This document shows positions 1 to 12,100 of a stretch of DNA of 64,000 nt, piece after piece (the first letter of the stretch is position 1; each line of letters starts with the position of its first letter). The notes below the pieces were generated by a model. That model was not told where the DNA came from and did not search any database. It was given only the letters and a program-made list of their open reading frames with translations. The DNA comes from Nectonema munidae (Eukaryota > Nematomorpha > Nectonematoida > Nectonematidae), in contig JAUIRK010000333.1 in assembly GCA_030549495.1 (NCBI GenBank), positions 1-64,000 on the forward strand, read 5' to 3'. The position numbers and the translations under genes were made by a program.

Positions 1-1230
1 ATTGAATAGATACAGCTTGGGATATTGCTTTACAAGCCTCTGTAAAAGAGTGTGTAGTTTCTTGTGAAAAAGTTTTACTTGTGATCAAGTTTTACTTGTG
101 ATCAAGTTATGAACTTTTTGCTTGAACTCAAGCACAATTACCTGCATGATTATGTTCATTTAATATTTTAAAAATATTGCTATCTTTAGTTTGATTTCTT
201 GCCTTGCATTTAGTTAAATAATAGTGATCACATTTCCAAAAAAGTTTCTGATTTATTATTTCCTCTTTACAAATCCGTCCAGTAACTTTTTTTTGACTTT
301 TTCACACAAAATGTATTCCAAATACATAATGATAAATTAAGATAGAAATGTGTTCAAAAATAAAAACTCATTATTTGAGTCATCTCATCGAAATATTTGA
401 AAGCAGAAAAGGCCAGAGTATCTAACAGCTTAACAAATTAACTGGAAAATGGAAGATTAACTGCTAAATGGGATTTAACAAGCTTCAGAATTTCTAGTTT
501 TTCTTTATATTATCTTTTATCCAGCATTTCGCTATGTTCAAATATAGTAAAATTTCTATTTTCAATCAATCTTTGGTTTAAAAAGTGTACAAGAATTTGC
601 TTCGATAAATCAACGAATTAAAAGAACTTATAAATTCTATCAAACCTGACAATCAAAGCCAAATTTATAAACTTTAAAATAAATTCTACTTTCCTCTGGT
701 ACAGTTATTATTTTCTTAATTTATTCAATCAACCAGTTTTTGATGTTTAATTCACTCAAAATATTTCACTTGTCAGTAAATCTGATATCTATACAGGACT
801 TATTCGTTTTGGCTACAAATTCCTTATCGCCTGGCAGTCTCTACGTTATTTCTTCTATACTTTATACCACCGGTCGCCAAGCTTTCAAATTCATGGACCA
901 GAAGTTGTATAATTTTAAATTTTGCGAACTACTAGCATTTTTATAACTTAAAAACATTAAATACAATTCTATAATAATAATAACAAGTTAACTTTTACTT
1001 TCTTAATATAGCTATTAATTATAACAGAGATATAATTTAATTATTATAAAAGATATTAAAAATTCAAAGTTTAATAATGCACTCCAAATTTTTAATGTGA
1101 TGTTTATTTCTGTTTCAGGATATTTGGTTAACATGACGTTACTGCAAGGCTTCGACGTGATTTTATTTCAGGCCGAGATCGATAAAATCTTCATTGCCTT
1201 CTCACTGAGTGATGGTTATTCACTTTTTAT
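1..1230. other. No gene recognised
   Basis: AT-rich sequence with only short chance reading frames. A direct duplication of about 18 bp (acttgtgatcaagtt) sits near 75-107. I see no splice-bounded exon, RNA gene or transposon end that I can defend. Confidence 0.5.
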
Positions 1231-1234
1231 CGAG

Positions 1235-2500
1235 ATCCAGAAATGAGGTCTTGAAAGGACGAACGAAATTTAGTTTTGAGACTGCCTTCGCATGATAGCA
1301 TTCTATAGCATATTCCTAACATGATAGCATGAGGCATTCTTTTTCGTTCATGCTCAAATTGCTGTCTTCAATGCTTTTCTCAAATGGATCTATATCCACA
1401 TATTGCCACGCCTGGCATCTCCTTCCTTTGGAAAAAGACAAGCAAAATAATTTTTCAGTGACTGTAAGTGTTGTTGAACAATGAATACGACTTCCCAGTT
1501 GACATCTTTCTCTCCCATATATTCATTAAAATTTTAAAAGATTTGAAGATCTTTTTCAGCCAAACACTTTTGCCACCGTGATATTTTCTTTTGAAAAGCA
1601 TCTACTTTGTTGCGTAGTCTGAACATGTTCTTAAGTTGACCTTGCAAAGATATGTATATTTCATTCAACAGAGAAAATATATCTGTCAGGTAAGCAAGCT
1701 TGGCTATCCACTCATCGTCGGAAAAGAACTCTTGAAATTTCTGATTATTTTGTTGCAGAAAAAATAATTTAATTTCTTCTCGGAAGGCTAACATACTTGT
1801 TAGTACTTTTCTCGTCGAAAGCCATCTCACCTCAGCATGAAGAAGTAGGTGAGTATATTGGGAACCCATTTCTTCACAAAGTGCTTCTAATATTCGAACT
1901 TTGTGACGAATTTCTTTTATCATTTTAATAACATCTGACAAAACTTCATGCAGTTCTGGGGACATTTTTCTCCCACAAGTTGCTCGCGATGTATAATGCA
2001 GTGTGTAGACAGAATGTCTGGGTGACCAATATTTTTTTACCTCTGCAACAACTCCTGAGCGATCTCCAGTCATGTTTGCGGCATCGTTTGTACATATTTC
2101 AATACATTTTTTTCATTCAATTCTGTGCTCCAGAAAATAGCTATTAAGTGTTTCAAAAATCTCAGAGTTAGTTGTTCTACGCCGTAAGTTGAGCGAACAT
2201 AGTAGTTCTTCATAAAATTCTCCTTCACACTCAGCCCTCACAAAACAAAGGAGAAGAGCTTTGTTACTTACATCCATTGATTTTTCGAGTTGAGTAGAAT
2301 AAAATTATGCATTTTTTGCAATTTTGATTTTCAATGTCTTCAGCCATGTCTTCAATTCTACGTTTAACGGTATAGGCAGACATAGGAATTACTTTCAAAT
2401 TTTGTGCAGTCTGTTTTCCCCAAACCTCTTCACAAGCTTGTAACATACAAGTCATTCGCATGCCACTGTTGGGCTTTTTACTCAAAACTTTTATTTTAGA
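1235..2500 (-). mobile_element. hAT transposase remnant (SCAND3/ZBED-like)
   Basis: Decayed hAT DNA-transposon coding region read leftwards. The N-terminal side (2264-2485) ends in a stretch like the IPLSxxTVxRRIxDMAEDIE region of SCAND3/ZBED-type hAT proteins (here VIPMSAYTVKRRIEDMAED). About 200 bp further on comes the RNase H-fold block: CTNDAANMTGDRSGVV (the usual CTDGAxAMTGxxSG), then the HAEVRWLSTRKVL block and FFSDDEWIAKLAYLTDIF, followed by the LQGQ...F..K segment typical of the family. Weak C-terminal similarity (QQHLQSLKNYFACLFP, WI) continues to about 1240 through stops. The first aspartate motif reads CTND instead of CTDG and the frame is broken between the blocks, so it is not functional. 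The family assignment rests on these motifs as I remember them. Confidence 0.75.
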
Positions 2501-2509
2501 TCAAAATTT

Positions 2510-2870
2510 CGATGTTAAATAAATATGTAAGGTTTTTTTAAAAGAACATGTAAATTTAAAGAGCTAAAGAGCTTTCCGATTAATTAATTTTTTTACACTT
2601 TGAGTAAACTAATGAAATTTTGGAGCCAATATGTGGGATAACCCTTGAAACAAAATTTTGATTAAAATTTTTTCTTCCTCTTTAACCCTCAAAATTTTAC
2701 CAACAAGCTCTTCCTTGCTAATTTAGACACAAATTAAATATTTTAGTATTTATATAATTATAAAATGTTATGCAAAAAACAAAAAATTAAAATTAACGCC
2801 AATTTTAAAAAAGTTAATTTGAACAGAACAAATAGTTGACAGAAATTACACAAACAGTCTACAAAAAATA
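2510..2870. other. Intergenic AT-rich, no gene
   Basis: Nothing recognised between the hAT remnant and the piggyBac remnant. Only short A/T runs are present. Confidence 0.5.
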
Positions 2871-2875
2871 AAGTT

Positions 2876-4700
2876 CTACATATCAGAGTCACAAGTAGGA
2901 CATAACAGAAAAGAATGTTTTTTGCAGATAATTTTTTTACAGAAAAAAATAATTTCGTCTACCTCTAGTTCTAGGTTTACACTCCGGTATCGAACAATAT
3001 CCCTTGCCAGTAGAGCTAATTTTGACGTTTTCTCCTTGTGAAAAAAAACCATATGATAAAATATTTTTGATGGGCCAAGCAATTTGCGAAACCTTAGAGC
3101 GAATGAGCATTCATTGTTCGCAAAGTTTGAGAGATAAATATTTCAAAAAAAAAAGTATCCCTTTTCTCTACTTGAAAGATTTTAATTTCAATTAAAATTG
3201 TAAATCAGCCAATAGTTGAAAGCTGCAATATCCAAGTAATTAGTGAAAATGGCCATGGTCCATCTTCTACTAGGTTTATAAGAAGTGAAATCTCTTGCCA
3301 TTCTATTATCTACACCAGGGGCCGGGAACCTTCTTGACTAAAAGAGCCCAAAAAGACATATTTTAAAATCGAATCTTCTGAGAGCCATATATATTTTTAA
3401 ATACTGATTACAATTAAATGGAAAAAGAAGAGCAACAATTTTATAGTATAATAAGACTCTGAATTTATTTTAAACAACATTGTTTTATCGAAGTTATTTA
3501 TTAATAAGCAAAGTCTGCATCATCATCGGCTTTATTTGTGTCGTCGTGATTCGTAATGATGACGAAATTAAGAGAGTGTAGAATTGGCAAGAAGGATAAG
3601 CATTATCGCAATACCTCCCTTTATCCTGAAGGCCACCTAATTTATTTGAGAGCCAGATGCAGTCATCAAAAGAGCCATGTCTAGCTCGCGAGCCATAGGT
3701 TCCCGACCCCTGATCTACACCAACTTTATACTTATCATATAGTGTGTAAATAGAAATAGATGCCCATCCAGAATAAACAATTTTACTCTCGGTTTCTTGT
3801 AAACTCAAATTGCGTATGTACTTTGGTTTGAGGACATTGGTTAAAAAACGGCGATTAAAATTTATAGTACCACGAATAGTCAAATCCTTGCGGATTTGGA
3901 TTTTTTTGCTAACTAGTGAGACGTAAAAAATCGGTTGAAAAAAACTCCACATCCTTACGGTAGGTTACATCCCGTAATCAAACGTTTACAAATTTATAAA
4001 CTAGAAAGTAATTTCTATCAGTCAATCCAGAAATGTAAATTTGTGGCTTCATATCATAAAATGTGTTAGCACAGTTTAAATGGTATATTTTTATGCCATA
4101 GTGATCAGGTTTACTTTTGTCATCTCTAAACTTCACTAGTTGTTCATCAATAGTGATGGCATCTAGCGGGGTCCAGTATCTGTCACAGTTTTGAAAAAAG
4201 TTATCATGAATCACTCTGACAGCAGACAATTCATCATTTTGATTTCATGTTCAAAACTGTCAAAACAAAAAGTAAACATTCGTTTTCCCATTGCTCCTCA
4301 TAAAAACGGATCGCCATTCATAGAGAAAAGATGCCGGTTGGCTATTCTTTGGTCTTTAGCTTCCCGATGTGAATAAGACATCCAAAATACGCTAATAGGC
4401 CACTAATTTTAAATCTTTCGTAGCAAGCTCTTAACTCTTCCCAATTTGGAGTTCTTTTACTAAAACAAACTACTGTTACTAACTCTACATTTACATGAAG
4501 TTATAAAAAATTATAAAAATTACTTTTAATTTTCTTCTGCCTTTTTTTCGTCATTTTCAGAATATGATTGATCAAAGCAATGTCAAAAAATAGATTGAAG
4601 ATTTTCATTACATCTTCCAAACTTTTTGCTTTATTTGTGGGACCATAAGGACGTAAGGAAAAGTTGCGACGCAAAGGCATAGGAGTAGATCGCATGGCAT
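2876..4700 (-). mobile_element. piggyBac transposase remnant, interrupted
   Basis: Degraded piggyBac (DDE_Tnp_1_7-type) transposase on the minus strand. Recognisable parts in order: the region before the catalytic core at 4695-4380 (FNLFFDIALINHI, then WEELRACYERFKISGLLAYFG, which resembles the WxxxSxEELKAFLGI block); the core at 4229-3978 with DAITIDEQLVKFRDD and KPDHYGIKIY (family: TIDEQLxxFRGR...KPxKYGIK, here shortened); the block TIRGTINFNRRFL and SKIVYSGW at about 3950-3720; and the Cys-rich C-terminal tail at 3082-2876 (ICKKHSFLLCPTC). A 397-bp hAT MITE is inserted at 3316-3712. Stops and frame changes separate the blocks, so the gene is dead. Confidence 0.8.
3316..3712. mobile_element. 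hAT-type MITE nested in piggyBac remnant
   Basis: A 397-bp non-autonomous element with hAT-style inverted ends, CAGGGGCCGGGAACCT on the left and AGGTTCCCGACCCCTG on the right. It is flanked by a perfect 8-bp target duplication ATCTACAC at 3308-3315 and 3713-3720, the length expected for hAT. There is no coding capacity of its own. Its presence makes the surrounding piggyBac reading frame end in unrelated residues. The perfect TSD means the insertion post-dates the piggyBac copy. Confidence 0.93.
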
Positions 4701-4739
4701 TAAAAAATAAACGTAAGCCTATCGTCCGCTCTCACCATA

Positions 4740-5335
4740 AAATTTGTTGTGAAAGAAATATGTACAGTTTTTTTATAAGTTCATGTAGTAATGCAAAGTG
4801 ACCAGGTACAAGGTAACACCACAAATATTGAACATATTAATAAATATGTTTTGTATTTTTATAGTAGGTAGATTATTTTGACTAGGTCATTTTATAAGTA
4901 GCTCGCATGCTAAAAAGTGTTAGCACCCCTGAATGCAAAAAACAGAAGCGTATCCACAAGAGTAAAGATTCGACATAACAGCTCTTTTTGAAAAAGGTTT
5001 TAATCATTCTTTACTACATTCTACTATTTTTCGAATATTTCAGAATTTATTATAATACTTCTTCGAAACCATATTTTTTACAAACTCAAAATATTCATTA
5101 TGTCGTGTTATTCATTTTTATGTTATACTCTACAGTTCTATATTTATATATATTTTCCAACATGAATCATTTATTGTTTATTTACACCAAAGTTTAAAAC
5201 TTCGAACGCGTAAAACGACTAAATCCTAGAGCTCAAACTATTGTGTTTTTCAAATTGTACTAAAACATAAGATTTCTGTTATAGATGGCGTTAAGTAAAA
5301 ATGAGAAAAAGAAGAAAAATGTTTTATTTCGGATA
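4740..5335. other. No gene recognised
   Basis: AT-rich sequence without a supported exon or element end. Confidence 0.45.
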
Positions 5336-5339
5336 TCAT

Positions 5340-5730
5340 CAAAGTTTTGAAAATTTTTGATTCAAAAACATATAAAAATGACAAAAATTGCTGAAAATTC
5401 AACTCATTTGTTCGAAAAATTAACCAAATCTACATATTCTAAATGGAATTTTTTAGAGCAAACGTGGGGTTTTACTCCCTTATGGTGGTATCCGTATACT
5501 GCCTATTATTTGATACCATTTCATGGCAGTTGAATGACCTTTTCATGCCTAAATCTGTCAATCAAAATCAAAAGTTAAACTTTTTCAGCAAAATTCTGAC
5601 AGTATCTCTAGTTAAGCTTATAACTTTGGTTCTATATTATATACTCGTTTGAAAATTTCTAAATATATACAGTTTTGAACATATAACACTTTATAAGTGA
5701 AATTTTTTCAAAATTATTTTTCGGAAATGT
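5340..5730. repeat. Dispersed repeat copy A-B-C (pair with 8085-8845)
   Basis: Three segments, A (5346-5446), B (5446-5586) and C (5587-5730), recur 2.7 kb away near 8085-8845 in the order C-A-B. Segment C contains cagcaaaattctgacagt and is almost identical at 8091. Segment A (aaaatttttgattcaaaaac) is almost identical at 8240. The permuted order suggests that both derive from a tandemly repeated ancestor unit. Confidence 0.8.
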
Positions 5731-5782
5731 CAATCAAAATTTTAATTAATGAGAAATATATCTAATAAAATATACCTTCAAA

Positions 5783-6235
5783 TTTTACATGAAATGTATT
5801 TTTTATATCAAATCGGGCATGCTTATTTTATTTTTGGACTTATTTTTGGAATTTAAAAATTGAAAATACCTATAAGTGTGTAACCAACTTGCGGTTTACT
5901 TCTAAAATCTGTTTTCGAGAACATTCATTCAAATTTTACATGAAATATACACATTATTATAACAAATCAACAATCGCAATTTCATTTATAAATTCTTTTT
6001 GCATTTAGAATTTTAAAATGCTAATCAATCTGAACAAAGTTGCAGTTTATTTCTAAAATCTGTCTTGGAGAACTTTCATTAAAATTTTACATGAAATACA
6101 CACATTTTTATAACAAATAAACAATGCCAATTCAAATTATAGGTTTTTGGATTTAGAATTTGAAAATACTTGTAAGCATAAATCAAATGTGAATGAGGTG
6201 TTTTACACATATGTACCCATTTTCAAGTAGGCTGA
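5783..6235. repeat. Degenerate tandem repeat, ~151-bp period, ~3 units
   Basis: The landmark ttttacatgaaat recurs at 5783, 5934 and 6085, exactly 151 bp apart each time. Each is followed about 120 bp later by a variant of tctaaaatctgt and ttcattcaaa. The units have diverged by substitutions and small indels. This is an old minisatellite without coding potential. Confidence 0.75.
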
Positions 6236-6239
6236 ATCC

Positions 6240-6940
6240 ATCAGTGATGTTTATTTTAATAAAAATTTATCATACCTGTCAAAAAATGATTGACATATGA
6301 CACTTCAACTGAAATAAAGGACTTCATGATTAAATAATTATACGTAGCTATATATGTCATTTATTTTGTCACAGAACAAATAGAATTATAAGTAGGCAAA
6401 ACAAAATTGCAAAAAAAGAAAATATAACTGAAAATGATATAGAACTAAAAACACGATTTTATACCGAATTCAATGCGGTGATTTTTTTAATAAAATTAAT
6501 AAAATACAAAACAAGGACTCTGTAGAGGCATATTTTGACGCGCATCGTTTTATTTGAAGGAGAAAGACAGTTCGTTTATACCATTCACTCTATAAAATCT
6601 CGAAACAATCTGAATCGGTCAATTTAAATAAGTTTCGTGTTTGACCTTTTTGAGAAAGTTTTATACGTATAATCAAACAAAATACAAATGAACGAAGATG
6701 ATAAAGTTAAAAATCATTTATTTATAATAAAAATTTGATAGTTTTTTTATATACAATGATTTGGTTGTCGTATCGTTTCTCTAAAATGAAAAATATTTTC
6801 ACCTCAACATTACTTTTCTGCATAAAATTTGAAATTTTATTTAATAATTGCTAGAAGTATTTAAAAAAAGTGAATGATCTCCTTTATTAAAAACTGTCAA
6901 GGATAATAAAAATTGTTATAAAAAAAAGAGAAAAATGCAT
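6240..6940. other. No gene recognised
   Basis: AT-rich spacer between the 151-bp repeats and a piggyBac tail. I saw no exon, RNA or terminal repeat. Confidence 0.45.
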
Positions 6941-6944
6941 AAAA

Positions 6945-7230
6945 TTAGAAACAATTATACTGAAAAAATATTTGAACATGCTGACCAGTACAGTCAGGAC
7001 ATACGATTACTGAATGTTTTTTACAAAGCGAAATACCGCATACATTACAAATAGACGAAGTTTTAGAAAAAGCATCTTTTCTTTTCTTGTGCTCGGTTCC
7101 TTGAACTTCCTCAAAGCATACCTTGTACCTACGTCTAACAGTTGACTCTTCGGGCAAAGAAGCTATTGATTTTTGAACCTTCTCACCTGTTATAATAAAT
7201 ATGGAATTATCAATTTTAGGCAAAATTTCG
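6945..7230 (-). mobile_element. piggyBac C-terminal remnant
   Basis: A minus-strand open stretch encodes the Cys/His-rich tail of a piggyBac transposase: RRRYKVCFEEVQGTEHKKR, then SICNVCGISLCKKHSVIVC and PDC. This matches the family's C-terminal zinc-ribbon pattern and resembles the tail of the copy at 2876 (CKKHSFLLCPTC). The catalytic core upstream is absent or unrecognisable, so this is a 5'-truncated or decayed copy. Confidence 0.65.
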
Positions 7231-7249
7231 CTTTGAAGACCTATTTATT

Positions 7250-7625
7250 TCCTTGAATAAAGATATAGGAGAATCAAATTTTTTGCTAGTTCTACTCCTA
7301 AGCTTAATGAATTTACATTTCTTAGGTTTTTCTCATTATTAAAAGCAAAAATAATACCTGCATTTACTCTTGACGTATTTAATAGATAAGAAAAAGCGGC
7401 TACTGTCCATTTTTTTGTTTTTCTATTTGATACGCTTTATTATGATGAACGAAAGGTAGTGATACCTCTGGTTTTTGCTATTTAATACATATAAGTATGT
7501 GTGTATTATATAGGTATGTGTTATGTGTATGAGTGTATCCCTGTGCGTACATTATATTGCATATTAACCGTATATACAGTGCAGTTGGAAATTGCAACCT
7601 GTTTGAAACGTTTTTCCAGCTGTTC
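7250..7625. other. No gene; TG-rich microsatellite patch
   Basis: AT-rich spacer with a short imperfect (TA/TG)n stretch near 7485-7560. Nothing else is recognised. Confidence 0.45.
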
Positions 7626-7633
7626 AAAAATCA

Positions 7634-8060
7634 TCAAATCATTTTCAGTCCTGCACCTTCTGATTCAATAAAATCCTGAAAAACACCAAGGGTGGCTTTA
7701 ACGTCTTTCACTAGAGGTTTTGGTTTTAGTACAGGCTCTTTCTCGTCGTCACTTTCGTCCAATGGTGCTGGTTTGACACAGTCAATAATCTCTTGTTCTG
7801 TCATCTCCGCGAAGGTCTTCTTTGAATTGTCTATGAAGACGAGTTCATCAGAGGACATTGTTAGAGTGGGATCAATGTCCAATGCTCTCGTAGTTCATCG
7901 AATAAGTTCTGCTAGTGGGATGTCATTATCCTCATCATCATCAGACTGGGACTCAGGGGATATGTTTCAACTCACTGATTTCGTAAGACCATGTGCTGCC
8001 AGCAATTTGCGATTGTGGTAGATGTGAGAGGGTCCCATCTGAATCCAACTGCTCGAAAAT
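7634..8060 (-). mobile_element. Tigger/pogo-like transposase C-terminal remnant
   Basis: The minus-strand reading contains an acidic serine-rich tail (SQSDDDEDNDIPLAELIR, then DIDPTLTM) followed by FAEMTEQEIIDCV, an acidic linker and a short helical end. This layout is usual at the C-terminus of Tigger/pogo DDE transposases (a DEEI[IV]xxV helix after an acidic stretch). In-frame stops interrupt it and the DDE core is not seen. A jerky/CENP-B-type host protein is an alternative, but no intact exon structure is present. Confidence 0.5.
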
Positions 8061-8084
8061 TTGGTTGAGCTTTGAAAAAAATTT

Positions 8085-8400
8085 CAGCAAAATTCTGACA
8101 GTATCTCTAGTTAAGCTTATAACTTTGGTTCTATATTATATACTCGTTTGAAAATTTATAAATACATATATACAGTTTTGAACATATAACACTTTATAAG
8201 TGAAATTTTTTCAAAATCATTTTCCATGCCTAAATTTGGTTGAGTTGTGAAAATTTTTGATTCAAAAACATAAAAATGACAAAAATTGCTGAAAATTCAA
8301 CTCATTTGTTCGAAAAATCAACCAAATCTACATATTCTAAATGGGAATTTTTTTAGAGCAAACATTACAACCCATACTCCATTATGGTGGTATCCGTGTA
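8085..8400. repeat. Dispersed repeat copy C-A-B (pair with 5340-5730)
   Basis: Near-duplicate of 5340-5730 in permuted order. Segment C' is at 8091-8220, A' at 8239-8345 and B' from 8346. B' is interrupted by the 370-bp insertion at 8401-8770 and resumes at 8771 (tccgtgtactgcctatt, matching 5490-5507). Confidence 0.8.
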
Positions 8401-8770
8401 ATGTCGTGCCGGTTTTTCACCCTGGTTTTCTTCCTCTGAAGAATTCAAAGGTTTTTACGGTTAGGTAGTGCTGTAGCGACCCGATTCTACGTGGTTAGTA
8501 ATCAAGCTATCACTAGACATTAAGATTGTTTCCCAAATTGGGAGCGTTCGCGTTAGGATAGTATCGATCACTCAGCTGTATTTACATATTGTAACATAAA
8601 TTCTTGTAAAATAATATATATAACAAGGTATAGCTATGCAGTAACAAGGGCCGGTAGGTGTTTAGTGGGATGGAAAGTCCAGGTAGACCTGGACTCAGCA
8701 TCCAGGGCGGGCCACGATATCCGAAAGGATGGGTGCGAACGCCACAAACAACTTAACTTAACTTAACTTA
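8401..8770 (+). mobile_element. 5'-truncated non-LTR element or SINE with (ACTTA)n tail
   Basis: A 370-bp insertion splits repeat segment B', with a 9-bp target duplication ATCCGTGTA at 8392-8400 and 8771-8779. Its 3' end is a short tandem tail (acttaacttaacttaactta) instead of poly(A), a style seen in several non-LTR clades. The body has higher GC (gggccggtaggtg, gggcgggccacgat) than its surroundings. No protein is recognised, so it could be a LINE 3' UTR or a SINE mobilised by one. The repeat at 5340 acts as an empty-site comparison. Confidence 0.8.
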
Positions 8771-8779
8771 ATCCGTGTA

Positions 8780-9166
8780 CTGCCTATTCACTGTGGCATG
8801 CGAAGGTTAAGTCTTATATACAGAATTTGAAATATACTTCATTGAAAATAAATTTGAAAAGTGTAGCATTTAACTTTTTATGCTTTTCTTTTATATAATC
8901 AAAGTCAATATTTCTTTTATCCACAATATAACATGTTCATTTTCCCTTATCACACGCAAATTTATTTAGCAAATAAAAATTGAAAGTTACTTTTTGAAAA
9001 TTTATATTTAAAATATGTGCCTGGAATTAAAAAATAAATCTCTTATTATGGACAAAAAAGAAATTAATAAATGAATTTTAAAGCTGGAAAAAAGGACGGA
9101 GTAGGTCTTTTTGTGACAAGCATATCCTTCAAACTTAATGTCAAGATAAAATATACTTTGCCCATA
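8780..9166. other. No gene recognised
   Basis: AT-rich spacer directly left of the satellite-bearing element. Confidence 0.45.
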
Positions 9167-9170
9167 TTAA

Positions 9171-12100
9171 CCCATTAAGTACCATAGAAATCAGACGATA
9201 TTTAAAAAAAACGCAGACGATTTATATTCAAAGTCATTGAAAAAAGCAGACGAAGATGAAATTACTTATGCTCCCAAATCGGAACATTGGGACTTAACCC
9301 ATTAAATACCATAGAAATCAGACGATATTTTAAAAAAAACGCAGACGATTTATATTCAAAGTCATTGAAAAAAGCAGACGAAGATGAAATTACTTATGCT
9401 CCCAAATCGGAACATTGGGACTTAACCCATTAAATACCATAGAAATCAGACGATATTTTAAAAAAAACGCAGACGATTTATATTCAAAGTCATTGAAAAA
9501 AGCAGACGAAGATGAAATTACTTATGCTCTCAAATCGAAACATTGGGACTTAACCCATTAAATACCATAGAAATCAGACGATATTTTAAAAAAACGCAGA
9601 CGATTTATATTCAAAGTCATTGAAAAAAGCAGACGAAGATGAAATTACTTATGCTCCCAAATCGGAACATTGGGACTTAACCCATTAAATACCATAGAAA
9701 TCAGACAATATTTTAAAAAAAAACGCAGACGATTTATATTCAAAGTCATTGAAAAAAGCAGACGAAGATGAAATTACTTATGCTCCCAAATCGGAACATT
9801 GGGACTTAACCCATTAAATACCATAGAAATCAGACGATATTTTAAAAAAACGCAGACGATTTATATTCAAAGTCATTGAAAAAAGCAGACGAAGATGAAA
9901 TTACTTATGCTCCCAAATCGGAACATTGGGACTTAACCCATTAAATACCATAGAAATCAGACGATATTTTAAAAAAAACGCAGACGATTTATATTCAAAG
10001 TCATTGAAAAAAGCAGACGAAGATGAAATTACTTATGCTCCCAAATCGGAACATTGGGACTTAACCCATTAAATACCATAGAAATCAGACGATATTTTAA
10101 AAAAACGCAGACGATTTATATTCAAAGTCATTGAAAAAAGCAGACGAAGATGAAATTACTTATGCTCCCAAATCGGAACATTGGGACTTAACCCATTAAA
10201 TACCATAGAAATCAGACGATATTTTAAAAAAACGCAGACGATTTATATTCAAAGTCATTGAAAAAAGCAGACGAAGATGAAATTACTTATGCTCCCAAAT
10301 CGGAACATTGGGACTTAACCCATTAAATACCATAGAAATCAGACGATATTTTAAAAAAACGCAGACGATTTATATTCAAAGTCATTGAAAAAAGCAGACG
10401 AAGATGAAATTACTTATGCTCCCAAATCGGAACATTGGGACTTAACCCATTAAATACCATAGAAATCAGACGATATTTTAAAAAAACGCAGACGATTTAT
10501 ATTCAAAGTCATTGAAAAAGCAGACGAAGATGAAATTACTTATGCTCTCAAATCGAAACATTGGGACTTAACCCATTAAATACCATAGAAATCAGACGAT
10601 ATTTTAAAAAAAACGCAGACGATTTATATTCAAAGTCATTGAAAAAAGCAGACGAAGATGAAATTACTTATGCTCCCAAATCGGAACATTGGGACTTAAC
10701 CCATTAAATACCATAGAAATCAGACGATATTTTAAAAAAAACGCAGACGATTTATATTCAAAGTCATTGAAAAAAGCAGACGAAGATGAAATTACTTATG
10801 CTCCCAAATCGGAACATTGGGACTTAACCCATTAAATACCATAGAAATCAGACGATATTTTAAAAAAAACGCAGACGATTTATATTCAAAGTCATTGAAA
10901 AAAGCAGACGAAGATGAAATTACTTATGCTCCCAAATCGGAACATTGGGACTTAACCCATTAAATACCATAGAAATCAGACGATATTTTAAAAAAAACGC
11001 AGACGATTTATATTCAAAGTCATTGAAAAAAGCAGACGAAGATGAAATTACTTATGCTCCCAAATCGGAACATTGGGACTTAACCCATTAAATACCATAG
11101 AAATCAGACGATATTTTAAAAAAAACGCAGACGATTTATATTCAAAGTCATTGAAAAAAGCAGACGAAGATGAAATTACTTATGCTCCCAAATCGGAACA
11201 TTGGGACTTAACCCATTAAATACCATAGAAATCAGACGATATTTTAAAAAAAACGCAGACGATTTATATTCAAAGTCATTGAAAAAAGCAGACGAAGATG
11301 AAATTACTTATGCTCCCAAATCGGAACATTGGGACTTAACCCATTAAATACCATAGAAATCAGACGATATTTTAAAAAAAACGCAGACGATTTATATTCA
11401 AAGTCATTGAAAAAAGCAGACGAAGATGAAATTACTTATGCTCCCAAATCGGAACATTGGGACTTAACCCATTAAATACCATAGAAATCAGACGATATTT
11501 TAAAAAAAACGCAGACGATTTATATTCAAAGTCATTGAAAAAAGCAGACGAAGATGAAATTACTTATGCTCCCAAATCGGAACATTGGGACTTAACCCAT
11601 TAAATACCATAGAAATCAGACGATATTTTAAAAAAACGCAGACGATTTATATTCAAAGTCATTGAAAAAAGCAGACGAAGATGAAATTACTTATGCTCCC
11701 AAATCGGAACATTGGGACTTAACCCATTAAATACCATAGAAATCAGACGATATTTTAAAAAAAACGCAGACGATTTATATTCAAAGTCATTGAAAAAAGC
11801 AGACGAAGATGAAATTACTTATGCTCCCAAATCGGAACATTGGGACTTAACCCATTAAATACCATAGAAATCAGACGATATTTTAAAAAAACGCAGACGA
11901 TTTATATTCAAAGTCATTGAAAAAAGCAGACGAAGATGAAATTACTTATGCTCCCAAATCGGAACATTGGGACTTAACCCATTAAATACCATAGAAATCA
12001 GACGATATTTTAAAAAAAACGCAGACGATTTATATTCAAAGTCATTGAAAAAAGCAGACGAAGATGAAATTACTTATGCTCCCAAATCGGAACATTGGGA

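Noticed and set aside
7692-8021. 109-codon plus-strand frame rich in serine
   Set aside because: It is the complement of the acidic Tigger-like tail on the minus strand, where Asp/Glu codons read as Ser/Val/Phe.
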